From Fluviicola sp. XM-24bin1 (GTDB taxonomy: Bacteria > Bacteroidota > Bacteroidia > Flavobacteriales_D > Crocinitomicaceae): a stretch of 64,000 nucleotides of DNA. The stretch is from contig QCWI01000002.1 in the NCBI GenBank assembly GCA_003149635.1, positions 211,188 through 275,187 on the forward strand. The letters are read 5' to 3'. Position numbers and translations under genes: made by a program. The notes beneath the pieces were generated by a model. The model saw only the letters and a list, made by a program, of their open reading frames with translations. It searched no databases and was not told the DNA's origin. The number at the start of each line of letters is the position of its first letter. Position 1 is the stretch's first letter. Shown here piece after piece: positions 17,940 to 26,809 of the stretch.

Positions 17940-18803
17940 TTACAAAGTGTTCAGTATTTGCTCCTTTATTTTTTCGAGTGCGTCTTTCATCCCGATGACC
18001 AACTTCTGCATTTTCGCATGATTACTCTTGCTTCCAAGCGTATTGATCTCGCGTCCGATTTCCTGCCCGATGAATCCTAGTTTCTTTCCAGACCCCTCAT
18101 TGCACATGGTTTCCTCGAAGTAATCCAAATGGTTGGAAAGGCGCATTTTTTCTTCGGAAATATCCAGTTTCTCTAGGTAGAAAATCATCTCTTGCTCGAA
18201 ACGATTCTCATCGTAACCACCTTCCACTTCCTCCAATCCTTTGCGCATGCGTTCGCGGATCACAGAAATTCGCTCGTCTTCGTAGTTGGGAACCTCTTCC
18301 AAATATCCTCGGATGTCACCGATGCGACCCATGAATTCTTGTTCTAGCTCCTTCCCTTCTTTACGGCGGAAATCGCACAAATTGTTGGTCGCTTCTTCGA
18401 TCAATTCCATCAACCAAATCACTTCCGATTCCTCCAAAGCTTCGGTCTTGCTTTCCATTACTTCCGGCATTCGCAACACCAATGACAGATAATCTTGCGA
18501 TTCTTCGTTGAGCGCTTCCCCAAGGGATTTTAGCTCTTCGTAATACTTCTTTGCGAGACTTTGATTGATAGAAACAGAACTTTCCTCGCCCATGCTATCC
18601 AAGCTAATCGATACGTCCACCTTTCCACGATTCAACGCATTTGAAACGTATTTGCGAACATCAGCATCAAGCTCCTTGTAGCGCTGTGGCATACGAACGT
18701 TCAAATCGATGGATTTGCTGTTCAAAGAGCGAATTTCAACGGATACTTTTTTTGATTGGTGGCTTCCGGAGGCTTTCCCGAAACCGGTCATGGACATGAG
18801 CAT
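17940..18803 (-). CDS. yicC: YicC family endoribonuclease
   Basis: 287 aa, family length. N-terminal SMTGFGKASG and VEIRSLNSKSIDLNVRMPQR are hallmark YicC sequences; the C-terminal DUF1732 part has ETMCNEGSGKKLGFIGQEIG and REINTLGSKSNHAKM. E. coli YicC is a metal-dependent endoribonuclease that affects sRNA turnover. Start at MLMSMTGFG (18803); the ATG at 18797 is nearly equivalent. First gene of the operon with gmk and nadD. Confidence 0.93.
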   Translation of the reverse strand: MLMSMTGFGKASGSHQSKKVSVEIRSLNSKSIDLNVRMPQRYKELDADVRKYVSNALNRGKVDVSISLDSMGEESSVSINQSLAKKYYEELKSLGEALNEESQDYLSLVLRMPEVMESKTEALEESEVIWLMELIEEATNNLCDFRRKEGKELEQEFMGRIGDIRGYLEEVPNYEDERISVIRERMRKGLEEVEGGYDENRFEQEMIFYLEKLDISEEKMRLSNHLDYFEETMCNEGSGKKLGFIGQEIGREINTLGSKSNHAKMQKLVIGMKDALEKIKEQILNTL

Positions 18804-18850
18804 ATCTCAAATTTTAGGCGAAGGTACGAAAAACAGGATGATGTGGAGTT

Positions 18851-18907
18851 GTGAGTAAAAGGTAGAAGGATTATTCACCTCACTATTTTTATCCTTCTAC
18901 TTTTCAC
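18851..18907. repeat. Intergenic inverted repeat
   Basis: GTGAGTAAAAGGTAGAAGGAT (18851-18871) pairs with ATCCTTCTACTTTTCAC (18891-18907), imperfectly at the outer end. It lies between the divergent yicC and alkB-like genes. A similar AGAAGGAT-containing inverted repeat is at 44243-44303. Confidence 0.55.
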
Positions 18908-18979
18908 TTTCAACCTTTTACCAACCCAGCACGTTCCTCCCCTTGCAATTCCAGAGAATAATTCGGAAATTAGTGTACG

Positions 18980-20023
18980 ATGCATCGTTTAAAATATCTA
19001 CTTGTTTTTACCTTGCCGTTGACTGTGGTGGTGGCTTTTGAGATGGAGGGATTGTGGACTTTCTTCCCTATGTTAATCTTCTTTTGTGTGGTTCCGATTT
19101 TGGAGTTATTCATTCCTCCGGATAGGGCTAATTTGGAAAAGAAAATCGCGGAGGACGAAAAGAACAAACGGATTTACGATTACATTCTGTACGCCACACT
19201 GCCCATTCAAGTGGGATTCGTGGGATACTTTCTCTTCGTGATGAACAACACGGTTTTCGGATCTCTCGAATTTTTTGGAAGAATCATATCCATGGGATTG
19301 ATGTGCGGTGTGATTGGAATCAATGTGGGTCATGAACTAGGACATCGATTGAATCGCTGGGAGCAGTTGGTTGGAGAAATGTTGCTATTAACTTCTCTGA
19401 ATACGCATTTTCTGCCGTACCACAATGGTGGACATCATAAGAATGTGGCCACCCCTGCCGATTCAGCAACAGCCCGAAAGAACGAGATCATTTTCCTCTA
19501 TTGGATCCGCTCTCATTTTGGAAGTTACGTGGAAGCCTGGCAACTGGAAAACGAACGTTTGCAGCGAGAAAATAAACCCTGGTTTTCCTTTCGAAATAGA
19601 ATGATTGGTTATTCGATTGCCAATGTTTTGTTGCTTTCAGGAATTGGTTTCTTTTTGGGAATCTACACGCTAATGGCTTTCGTAATTGCTGCAGTTATTG
19701 GGATTTTGCTTTTGGAAACGGTTAATTATATCGAACACTACGGCCTCTTGCGAAATCAACGGGATAATGGTTCCTATGAACCCGTTCGACACCAACATTC
19801 TTGGAATTCTGATCACGTTCTCGGCAGAACGATCCTTTTCAATTTATCGCGCCACTCTGATCATCATTTTAGCGGAAGTAAGAAATATCAGGTGCTGAAA
19901 TCACACGCGAATAGTCCACAGATGCCAACGGGTTATCCGGGAATGATGCTCATGGCCTTGGCGCAACCCGTCTGGTTCCGAATTATGAACGAACGACTGA
20001 AAAAATATCAACCTGAAACCTAA
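18980..20023 (+). CDS. AlkB-type alkane 1-monooxygenase / membrane hydroxylase
   Basis: 347 aa integral membrane protein with about six hydrophobic segments. It carries the full set of AlkB histidine motifs: NVGHELGHRLN (about residue 117), LPYHNGGHHKNVATPADSAT (about 147), NYIEHYGL (about 249) and LSRHSDHHFSGS (about 291). These bind the di-iron centre of AlkB, which hydroxylates terminal carbons of n-alkanes with electrons from rubredoxin. No rubredoxin gene is adjacent. Several Bacteroidota carry AlkB-like proteins; alkane or fatty-acyl substrate cannot be told from sequence. A lipoprotein gene follows after 5 nt. Confidence 0.88.
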   Translation: MHRLKYLLVFTLPLTVVVAFEMEGLWTFFPMLIFFCVVPILELFIPPDRANLEKKIAEDEKNKRIYDYILYATLPIQVGFVGYFLFVMNNTVFGSLEFFGRIISMGLMCGVIGINVGHELGHRLNRWEQLVGEMLLLTSLNTHFLPYHNGGHHKNVATPADSATARKNEIIFLYWIRSHFGSYVEAWQLENERLQRENKPWFSFRNRMIGYSIANVLLLSGIGFFLGIYTLMAFVIAAVIGILLLETVNYIEHYGLLRNQRDNGSYEPVRHQHSWNSDHVLGRTILFNLSRHSDHHFSGSKKYQVLKSHANSPQMPTGYPGMMLMALAQPVWFRIMNERLKKYQPET

Positions 20024-20028
20024 GACCA

Positions 20029-20439
20029 ATGAAACGATTCTATTCCCTATCCCTACTAATAGTATCCTTTGCCTTCCTAATCTCCAGTTGTGGATTGGGA
20101 GATGCCGCGGAAAAAGCAGAAAAGCAAGCCGATAAGTTTCACACCTTCCTTAAGGCTGGAAATGAAAATGCCATGTTAGATATGGTGCATGAAGTTGGAA
20201 TGCGAGACGATGGCCCAGCATTTAAAGAACTCATACACCAATTGGCTACGGAAACCAATATCACCAAAATCGAAAAATCAATGGGATTCAATACCTCCAT
20301 TAGTAACGGGGTTGCCACGGTTCGATTGAACTATGTTCTCCATGATAAAGAACAAGGCAAGGTGACCGAGGAAATCGTGTTGAGAGACTCGAAAGATGGG
20401 GTAATGAAGATTGTTTCATTGAACTACGTTCAGAATTAA
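20029..20439 (+). CDS. Small lipoprotein (DUF4019/DUF4864-like fold possible)
   Basis: 136 aa. Signal peptide with lipobox LISSC (Cys21). The mature part begins with a helix rich in Ala, Lys and Glu (GDAAEKAEKQADKFHTFLKA), then a region with alternating strands ending DGVMKIVSLNYVQ. The layout, a short helix followed by a cystatin/NTF2-like sheet, suggests a DUF4019- or DUF4864-type protein, but I am not sure. It follows the alkB-like gene by 5 nt and probably shares its transcript; role unknown. Confidence 0.7.
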   Translation: MKRFYSLSLLIVSFAFLISSCGLGDAAEKAEKQADKFHTFLKAGNENAMLDMVHEVGMRDDGPAFKELIHQLATETNITKIEKSMGFNTSISNGVATVRLNYVLHDKEQGKVTEEIVLRDSKDGVMKIVSLNYVQN

Positions 20440-20443
20440 TCCA

Positions 20444-21371
20444 TTGATTAGTCACGTCAACATAAATTGGATTCTGAGATTCGTCTGCCTTGGCCTACTA
20501 CTTTTCTTGATAGTGAGATGCAATAATCCGGATGTCAAGGAAGATTCGCAGAGAAAGACTCCTTCGGAAGAAACAGTTTCAAAGGAACAACGAGTAAGCT
20601 TTAGCGAAATTAGAAAATCGCTTCGTCCAGATGTTCAGTCATTTCAATGGAGTGGAAAACGAGATAACATAATCACTTGCGAACAAGGAACCAAAATCTT
20701 CCTGCCTAAAAATTGCATCCAAAAAATCGATAAAAACGCAGCTATTGAAATTGAGGTGAAAGAGTGTTACCAACTTTCTGACTTCATTTCAGAACACCTA
20801 ACTACTCTGAGCGACGATCAAATTTTAGAGACAGGGGGCATGATTCATATCTGGTTGCATCAAGACGACGAAGGAGTAACACTTAAAGGTGATGAAGAAT
20901 ATGCGGTTCTATTTCCAAAAAGTGCGGACAACAACGGAGAAATGTCAACATTTTACGGAGTTAATGATAGTTCGGTAAACGTGACATGGCAACAAGCCCC
21001 GAGTTGACAAGGCAGAGCTCAACTACTACGTTTTGAGTGCGAGTAAGTTTGGATGGATCAACTGTGATCGTTTTTGGGAAACCAAGGATCCAAAAATTGA
21101 TTATTACGCAGAAACGGGTAGTATGACGTCAAAGCTTTATTTGGTATTTGAGGACATCAACTCAATTATGCCCGCCACTCAAGAAGGAGATCGCTATGTA
21201 TTTCGAAATATTCCTTTGGGAAGAAAAGTGAAAATCGTTGGTATTGGATACATCAATAAAACACCACAACTCGTTGTAACGAACTCCAAAGTAAGCAAGT
21301 CCGAACTCCAGATAAGTGGATTCAAACCCTTCAAATTAGATGAGCTGAAAAAAGAACTTAATTCGTTTTAA
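20444..21371 (+). pseudogene. Lipoprotein gene broken by a one-base frameshift at CCCC
   Basis: The first frame starts at TTG 20444, has a membrane segment and lipobox (LFLIVRC), and runs to a TGA at 21007. It holds QGTKIFLPKNCIQK, AAIEIEVKECYQLSDFI and ILETGGMIHIWL, the pattern of a Bacteroidota surface domain that continues into a part reading ...GWINCDRFW. That continuation is in the next frame, open from about 21000 to 21371 (VDKAELNYYVLSASKFGWIN, then YLVFEDINSIMPA). Removing one C from the CCCC run at 20997-21000 joins them as WQQARVDKAEL with no residue lost, giving about 308 aa. Either a true frameshift, phase variation, or a sequence error. 4 nt after the preceding lipoprotein gene. 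Confidence 0.75.
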
Positions 21372-21395
21372 ACTCTCTGGGCATCTTTCTTTGAA

Positions 21396-22334
21396 TCAGG
21401 AACTCGATTGACTTTTTCGTTTCAGCAATGCACCTGAACCTGTTAGGAATACTCCGACGAAGATCAACAACATGTACCCAATTTTCTCCCAGGATATGCT
21501 ATCAGTGTAATCCTCTGCCCAACCCATCGCGCTGAAGAAAACGGCAAAGAACATCACCAATACAGGCTGTAGGTAAATATAAGCGCTGGAAACGGCTGGG
21601 CTCACATACTGCAATCCATAAACCGTGAGAAGATACGTGAGAAAGGTAACCCCGATGATTACATAGACGATTACCCCCCATTCTGTGCCTGAAATTGCTG
21701 AAAAATCCATTTGACTTACTTCCATCAATGAAGGCGGGTACATGGCGACATAACACAATCCGAAGGTGAAAACCCATGTGATTACGGTCACGGGTTTGTA
21801 ACGTGCCATTAACGGCTTCACCAGAACGAGATACATCGCGTAGCTCGCCGCATTGATGAAAATAAACAAGTCACCAATCGCCGAATCTGTCGCTCCAGAT
21901 GCACCTGTCAAGGTCAATAATACTGCCCCGGTAGCACCAATTAAAATTCCAACAGATTTGCGCCAAGTAATTTTTTCCTTCAGAATGAAGTACGAGAGAA
22001 TCACGACCAGAATCGGATTCACAGTCATGATAATCCCTGTATTTATGGAAGACGTAAGGTTCAGTCCGTTGAAGAAAAACAACTGATTCAAAGCTACACC
22101 AAAGAGTCCGCAAAGTGCCATCAGGAAGAGGTCTTTGCGCGCCACTTTCTCCTTAACGAAAATGGATTTTACAAGCCAGAACAATAGCACGGCACCAGCC
22201 GCCCTGAAGAATATGAATGCATTGGGTTCCATTTCTCCCGCCATGACATCTTTAGCAACGACATGATTGGCGCCATACAAGGCGTTAACCAAAAATAAAG
22301 CGAGATGCGCCTTTAAAATGGAACTGATTTTCAC
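21396..22334 (-). CDS. EamA/DMT-family transporter
   Basis: 312 aa with about ten predicted membrane segments in two EamA halves (each near 130-140 aa). The first half has VNALYGANHVVAK and PNAFIFFRAAGAVLLF; between the halves sits KPLMARYKPVTVITWVF; the second ends in a basic tail. Start is GTG at 22334, 1 nt after the stop of the ArsC-like gene, so the two are coupled. Drug/metabolite exporters of this family move small metabolites; the substrate is not predictable. Confidence 0.9.
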   Translation of the reverse strand: MKISSILKAHLALFLVNALYGANHVVAKDVMAGEMEPNAFIFFRAAGAVLLFWLVKSIFVKEKVARKDLFLMALCGLFGVALNQLFFFNGLNLTSSINTGIIMTVNPILVVILSYFILKEKITWRKSVGILIGATGAVLLTLTGASGATDSAIGDLFIFINAASYAMYLVLVKPLMARYKPVTVITWVFTFGLCYVAMYPPSLMEVSQMDFSAISGTEWGVIVYVIIGVTFLTYLLTVYGLQYVSPAVSSAYIYLQPVLVMFFAVFFSAMGWAEDYTDSISWEKIGYMLLIFVGVFLTGSGALLKRKSQSSS

Positions 22335-22335
22335 C

Positions 22336-22689
22336 TTACGATTGGAACGAAGCTACAGCGGCTTCAACCGTTTTTTTCGCATTTCCGATAAATACTTCCT
22401 CTCCGTTAATCATGAACGGACGCTTTAAAAAGGTGTATTCCTCTAGCATCAATTTGCGATAATCGTCTTCGGTAAGCTCCTTTTCGTGCAATCCCATTTG
22501 GCGGTATTTCATCGCCTTTTTGGAGAACAAAGCTTCATACGATCCTACTTTTTCTTTCAAAAAATCTAATACTTCCGGTTCGATGTTTTGCTCCTTGATA
22601 TTCTGCATTTCCACATCGCTTCCCGGGTTGACTTCCTTGAGAATGCGCTGATTCGTGCTGCACGTTTTGAGGTGATAAATCTTCTTCAT
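22336..22689 (-). CDS. ArsC/Spx family thioredoxin-fold protein
   Basis: 117 aa. N-terminal IYHLKTCSTNQRIL with a single Cys in the CST position of the ArsC family and no CXXC, and the C-terminal signature FLKRPFMINGEEVFIGNAKK typical of ArsC/YffB/Spx proteins. It may be a glutaredoxin-dependent arsenate reductase-like enzyme or an uncharacterised YffB-type protein; there is no ars operon nearby, so detoxification is not supported. Its ATG overlaps the stop of the upstream gene (TAATG), and the EamA gene follows after 1 nt. Confidence 0.82.
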   Translation of the reverse strand: MKKIYHLKTCSTNQRILKEVNPGSDVEMQNIKEQNIEPEVLDFLKEKVGSYEALFSKKAMKYRQMGLHEKELTEDDYRKLMLEEYTFLKRPFMINGEEVFIGNAKKTVEAAVASFQS

Positions 22690-23636
22690 TAACGATTTCT
22701 TTGCGTGTCTTTATCTTGATCGTTCGTGATTCCCGTTGCACATCCTTTTTGTCTTTTCGGGAAGCAGTACATGAACTTCACTTGGAATAAAATCGGCCAG
22801 TAGCGCGATGAGAAAAAGTGCATGGATGGTTTTCCCCAATAGTTTTGCTTATCTCCTGATCCGTCCATAGCTTGGGCTGCTGAGTGATATCCTACAATTG
22901 GAAGACGAACCCCAGGAATGATAAACACACTTCTTCGTGGGCTCCAACCGAAGCCAAGTCCGTAGTGTAATTGCGCATGGAACGGTCGGTAATATTGCTG
23001 ATTTTGCTCCATCACTGGATACCAATCCGTGTATGTGTCCGCTGTATTCAATACACGATAATCAAAGTTCAATCCCAATGAATTGTCAAGGAAAAAATTC
23101 GCTTTCTTTCCTGTTTTCTTTGACTTGAAATAAACGTTCTTATGTGCTGAGAAACGCCCGTAAACGTTACCATTCGAGAAATTAAATGTACGATCTTCCG
23201 AACCGAGATAACCTCCACTAGCATCTTCGAAATTTGCGGTTATTTGCTCAGCTCCACGGAAGTATTTGAAGCCCAATCCCCAATCGAAATAGCTTAATAG
23301 GATTAGGTATTTCTGTTTCCCGTTATCGTCTTTCCCAATTTTGATTTTTGGGAACTTCTTAGGAAAATGAAACATACCGATTTCCCCGTATGCCCCTATT
23401 CGCGTCTTCGGATTCAAAACGTAATCTCCACGGAAAACGCCGTCAACATCAACCCGCTCATTGCGTGGTGAATTCATCAAAAACGCAGGCCCCAACTGGA
23501 ATTGAATTCCATACAGGTTGTAATCTTTGAACGATTGTGCTCCTCCGAATGGGTTACCGTTTCTTGGGTTCAAATCGCGCTGTGCCATCCCGGCAAATGC
23601 CATTCCAACTAGCGCTGTGGTGAGTATCCATTTCAT
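22689..23636 (-). CDS. Outer-membrane beta-barrel-like protein, unknown function
   Basis: About 315 aa from ATG 23636, which gives the signal peptide MKWILTTALVGMAFAGMAQ; the frame extends to 23684 but that reads through the likely leader. The mature part shows alternating aromatic/hydrophobic strands (YLILLSYFDWGLGFKYF, HAQLHYGLGFGWSPRRSVF, YWPILFQVKFMYCF) suggesting an outer-membrane barrel. It ends in a basic Gln/Arg-rich tail, odd for a barrel, which normally ends in an aromatic residue; the tail may result from read-on. Its stop overlaps the ArsC-like start. Confidence 0.68.
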   Translation of the reverse strand: MKWILTTALVGMAFAGMAQRDLNPRNGNPFGGAQSFKDYNLYGIQFQLGPAFLMNSPRNERVDVDGVFRGDYVLNPKTRIGAYGEIGMFHFPKKFPKIKIGKDDNGKQKYLILLSYFDWGLGFKYFRGAEQITANFEDASGGYLGSEDRTFNFSNGNVYGRFSAHKNVYFKSKKTGKKANFFLDNSLGLNFDYRVLNTADTYTDWYPVMEQNQQYYRPFHAQLHYGLGFGWSPRRSVFIIPGVRLPIVGYHSAAQAMDGSGDKQNYWGKPSMHFFSSRYWPILFQVKFMYCFPKRQKGCATGITNDQDKDTQRNR

Positions 23637-23732
23637 ACTTGTTATTTTTTTAGAGCAATTGGACTGGTTAGATATAATGGACATATCAGAATGTCAAAAA
23701 CATCTAATTTTGTCTAATCCGTCGAATTTCCT

Positions 23733-25085
23733 CTATCCTATTTTCTCAAGGATTTGCTCCATTACTTCAGGAGAATCCCATTTTTCTTCAATATTCGGTG
23801 TGGACGCCATCACATCTTTCATGATCTTGTCCTGCTGCATTCCCAATCGATGTGCATCGCTATAACGTACTTCGCTAAAGGTTACCATCGAGTATAACGG
23901 CATCCATTTGTCTGGATACAGTTCAGAGAATTTCGCTTCAATTTTCTTCTGCAATAAAAAGTCGGGATCTGCCACATAATCACGCATTACGTAGTAATTG
24001 TGCAGCGATAAATCTTGCAGTGCATCTCCATCCGGCTTGCGGACTACGCTGTATTCTGCAAATACTTTATCCCAGTCTTCGTTGTGTTTTTGCATCAATT
24101 CAGACAGTACGGTACAATCTTCAAAACCGCCGTTCATTCCTTGTCCGTAGAAAGGAACAGTTGCATGTGCTGCATCGCCCATCAAGGCCATTTTGCCATC
24201 GTGCCAAGGATACGAACGCATAATTGCCAATGACGAAAGTGGATGATCCTCCCAAGCATCGCCAATTTCCGGCATCATTTCGAAGAAATCAGGGAACGTC
24301 GTTTTAAAGAAATTCTCCACTTTTTCCTTCGAATCCAGTACATCGAACGAATTCTCATCCCCCGAATGCGGCATGAATAACGTACATGTAAACGAACCAT
24401 CTTCATTCGGCAATGCGATCAACATAAAACGACCACGCGGCCAGATGTGCAATGCGTTTAACTCCAATTTATAACTTCCATCTTCGTTGGCTGGAAGCAA
24501 AATTTCGCGGTACCCATCTTCAATATACATTTGACTGAAGTTGAATCGATCCAGCTTCTGAAATGCATTGTATCGAACGGCTGAAAAAGCCCCATCCGCA
24601 GCAAAAACAACATCTGCTTTCGCATCAATAACCTCACCTGTCTCACTATTCTTAACGCGAATTGAACCGTTTTTTGTATCCGCACTCAAACATTCGTGGT
24701 TGTAATGGATCTCCGCGTTTCCATATTCTTCCGCGATATCCATCATTTTTGCATTCACTCCCCCACGAGAAATGGAATAAATCGCTTGCCCTTCTTTTCC
24801 ATAAGGTTGATAGGTCAAATTTCCTTCCGTATCGTGCATCACACGTCCCGTCATTGGGATGGCAATCTTTCGGATTTCATCTCCTACTCCAACCGCATCC
24901 AATGCTTTCCATCCTCTGTTTGATAACGCCAAGTTGATCGATTTTCCCGCTGAAATTTCCGCGAGTCGGATATCTGGACGTCTTTCGTAGATCGTTACTT
25001 TGTAGCCAGCTTTAGACAGATACACTGCCCACAGGGAACCGACCAATCCGGCCCCAACAATTATCGCTGATTTACCTTCGTTCAT
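23733..25085 (-). CDS. kmo: Kynurenine 3-monooxygenase
   Basis: 450 aa, family length. FAD-binding GxGxxG as IIVGAGLVGSLWAVYLSKAG (residues 8-27), then RRPDIR and AGKSINLALSNRGWKAL, the DG motif VVFAADGAFSAVR, and the FAD-ribityl motif LMGDAAHATVPFYGQGMNGG. These match kynurenine 3-monooxygenases. It hydroxylates kynurenine to 3-hydroxykynurenine with NADPH and O2. Kynureninase (kynU) lies two genes upstream in the same orientation, giving two successive steps of tryptophan breakdown toward 3-hydroxyanthranilate and quinolinate. The genes for tryptophan dioxygenase and 3-hydroxyanthranilate dioxygenase are not in the window. Confidence 0.95.
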   Translation of the reverse strand: MNEGKSAIIVGAGLVGSLWAVYLSKAGYKVTIYERRPDIRLAEISAGKSINLALSNRGWKALDAVGVGDEIRKIAIPMTGRVMHDTEGNLTYQPYGKEGQAIYSISRGGVNAKMMDIAEEYGNAEIHYNHECLSADTKNGSIRVKNSETGEVIDAKADVVFAADGAFSAVRYNAFQKLDRFNFSQMYIEDGYREILLPANEDGSYKLELNALHIWPRGRFMLIALPNEDGSFTCTLFMPHSGDENSFDVLDSKEKVENFFKTTFPDFFEMMPEIGDAWEDHPLSSLAIMRSYPWHDGKMALMGDAAHATVPFYGQGMNGGFEDCTVLSELMQKHNEDWDKVFAEYSVVRKPDGDALQDLSLHNYYVMRDYVADPDFLLQKKIEAKFSELYPDKWMPLYSMVTFSEVRYSDAHRLGMQQDKIMKDVMASTPNIEEKWDSPEVMEQILEKIG

Positions 25086-25091
25086 TTGAGT

Positions 25092-25310
25092 TTATTTTCG
25101 TTTCCACCCCTTGGCATAAGGAGTTTCAAAAAATTCGTTTTTTCTTCGTTGCTTCTGCTTTCGCTTGTGCATGTAATTGGAGATTCTCCAAAGGATGATT
25201 CCTCCAACGAGGATGGCAATAGTTTGAACGGCTAGACCCGTGTACAATTCCGCGTCGGTATGCGCTCCAGAGAATTGAACCTTAATGATATTTTGATAAC
25301 CGTCTGCCAT
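25092..25310 (-). CDS. Small single-pass membrane protein between kynU and kmo
   Basis: 72 aa. One membrane segment (LAVQTIAILVGGIILW, about residues 27-43) followed by a strongly basic tail (HKRKQKQRRKNE), so the C-terminus should be cytosolic. It lies 6 nt before kmo and 19 nt after kynU, on the same strand, hence in the same transcript. Not recognised. Real rather than spurious, judging by the tight spacing and the clean membrane topology. It might tether the pathway enzymes to the membrane, a guess from position. Confidence 0.65.
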   Translation of the reverse strand: MADGYQNIIKVQFSGAHTDAELYTGLAVQTIAILVGGIILWRISNYMHKRKQKQRRKNEFFETPYAKGWKRK

Positions 25311-25329
25311 GCTTCTAATTTACCGAATT

Positions 25330-26607
25330 CTACTGAATTGCCGCTTCCAAACATTGCCCAAAACGGAAGCAATCTTCGAATGAATTATACAATGGCGCTG
25401 GCGCAATTCGGATCACATTCGGTTCGCGCCAATCGGCAATGACTCCTTGCTCTGTCAACGCATCAAACAATGCTTTTCCTTGACCATGTGCCAAAATGGA
25501 TAGTTGCGCGCCGCGTTTCTTGATATCTCGTGGTGTTACAATCTCGAAAGTACATCGATCGGCATTGCGCTCCGAAATATCGTCTATCACGGATTCCAAA
25601 TAGGCCGTCAATACATCACGTTTAGCTCCAATGCGATCCATTCCTGCTTCATCGAAAATATCCAATGAAGCCAAATGCGCAGCCATTCCCAAAACAGGTG
25701 CATTACTCAATTGCCATCCTTCAGCTCCGTACATCGGTTTGAATCCTGGTTCCATTTGGAAACGCGTTTCTTTATCGTATCCCCACCAACCCGCAAATCG
25801 TGGCAAGTTGGGATTGTTCGCATGACGTTCGTGGACAAACATCCCGGAAACACCTCCGGGAGAAGAATTCAAATATTTATATCCACACCAGGCAGCGAAG
25901 TCCATACCCCAATCGTGCAGTTGCAAATTGATGTTTCCTGCGGCATGCGCCAAATCAAATCCAACAGTCGCACCAACCGCATGTCCTGCTTCAGTGATCT
26001 TTTTCATATCGAACAACTGCCCCGTGTAGTAATTCACTCCTCCAATCATGACCAAGGCTAACGTATCTCCAGCTTCTTCGATGGCAGCAAGAATATCCTC
26101 TTCGCGGATTAAGTGCTCCCCTTCTCTCGGTGCCACTTCGATTAAGTCCTTTTCAAGGTCTAATCCATGAAATTTCACCTGAGACTCTAGCGCGTAAGCA
26201 TCGCTTGGGAAGGCTTTTGCCTCACACAAAATCTTTGTTCTGTTTCCTTCCGGACGATAAAAAGAAACCATCAATAAATGCAAGTTCGTTGTCAAGGAAT
26301 GCGTTACTACCACTTCTTCAGGCTTTGCTCCTACAACTTTGGCCGCTTTTCCCGTTAGGAACTCATGATACGAGAACCAAGGCTTTTTCGCCATAAAGTG
26401 CCCTTCTACACCATATTTTGCCCACGCGTCCAGTTCTTCTTGAATGTACGCTTGCGCTGTCTTTGGCTGCAGTCCTAGTGAGTTTCCAGTGAAGTACACG
26501 ACTTCTTTCTCATGAAAATCAGGGAAATGGAACGCATCTCGAAATTTTCTAAGTGGATCTTTAGCATCCATATCACGTGCGTATTCCAAGGTATTTTGAT
26601 GGGACAT
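25330..26607 (-). CDS. kynU: Kynureninase
   Basis: 425 aa, family length. PLP-dependent fold type I enzyme: [13 protein letters not shown] near the N-terminus, the substrate region [36 protein letters not shown], and the PLP lysine in [13 protein letters not shown]. Cleaves kynurenine or 3-hydroxykynurenine to anthranilate or 3-hydroxyanthranilate plus alanine. First gene of a probable kynU-orf-kmo operon. Bacteroidota with this pathway use it for tryptophan breakdown and de novo NAD synthesis. Confidence 0.96.
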   Translation of the reverse strand: MSHQNTLEYARDMDAKDPLRKFRDAFHFPDFHEKEVVYFTGNSLGLQPKTAQAYIQEELDAWAKYGVEGHFMAKKPWFSYHEFLTGKAAKVVGAKPEEVVVTHSLTTNLHLLMVSFYRPEGNRTKILCEAKAFPSDAYALESQVKFHGLDLEKDLIEVAPREGEHLIREEDILAAIEEAGDTLALVMIGGVNYYTGQLFDMKKITEAGHAVGATVGFDLAHAAGNINLQLHDWGMDFAAWCGYKYLNSSPGGVSGMFVHERHANNPNLPRFAGWWGYDKETRFQMEPGFKPMYGAEGWQLSNAPVLGMAAHLASLDIFDEAGMDRIGAKRDVLTAYLESVIDDISERNADRCTFEIVTPRDIKKRGAQLSILAHGQGKALFDALTEQGVIADWREPNVIRIAPAPLYNSFEDCFRFGQCLEAAIQ

Positions 26608-26809
26608 GTTCTAGTTTTTAAGCGCTGTAAAGATACTCAAAAGACCTCTTGAGAATTCCAGAAAACTCCTGCATTTATGCACAATGGAGTATGGAAGTTT
26701 TCCAACATTAGAACAATTGGTGAGATTGGATACATGTGCTCGAAATTCAGATTTATGGCTTACGACACCATCAATTCCCTACCTTTAGGAACGACTTAAA
26801 ACTATTCAC

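Noticed and set aside
22336-22689. ArsC-like gene as part of an arsenic resistance operon
   Set aside because: No arsR, arsB or acr3 neighbour; the thioredoxin-fold family is broad.
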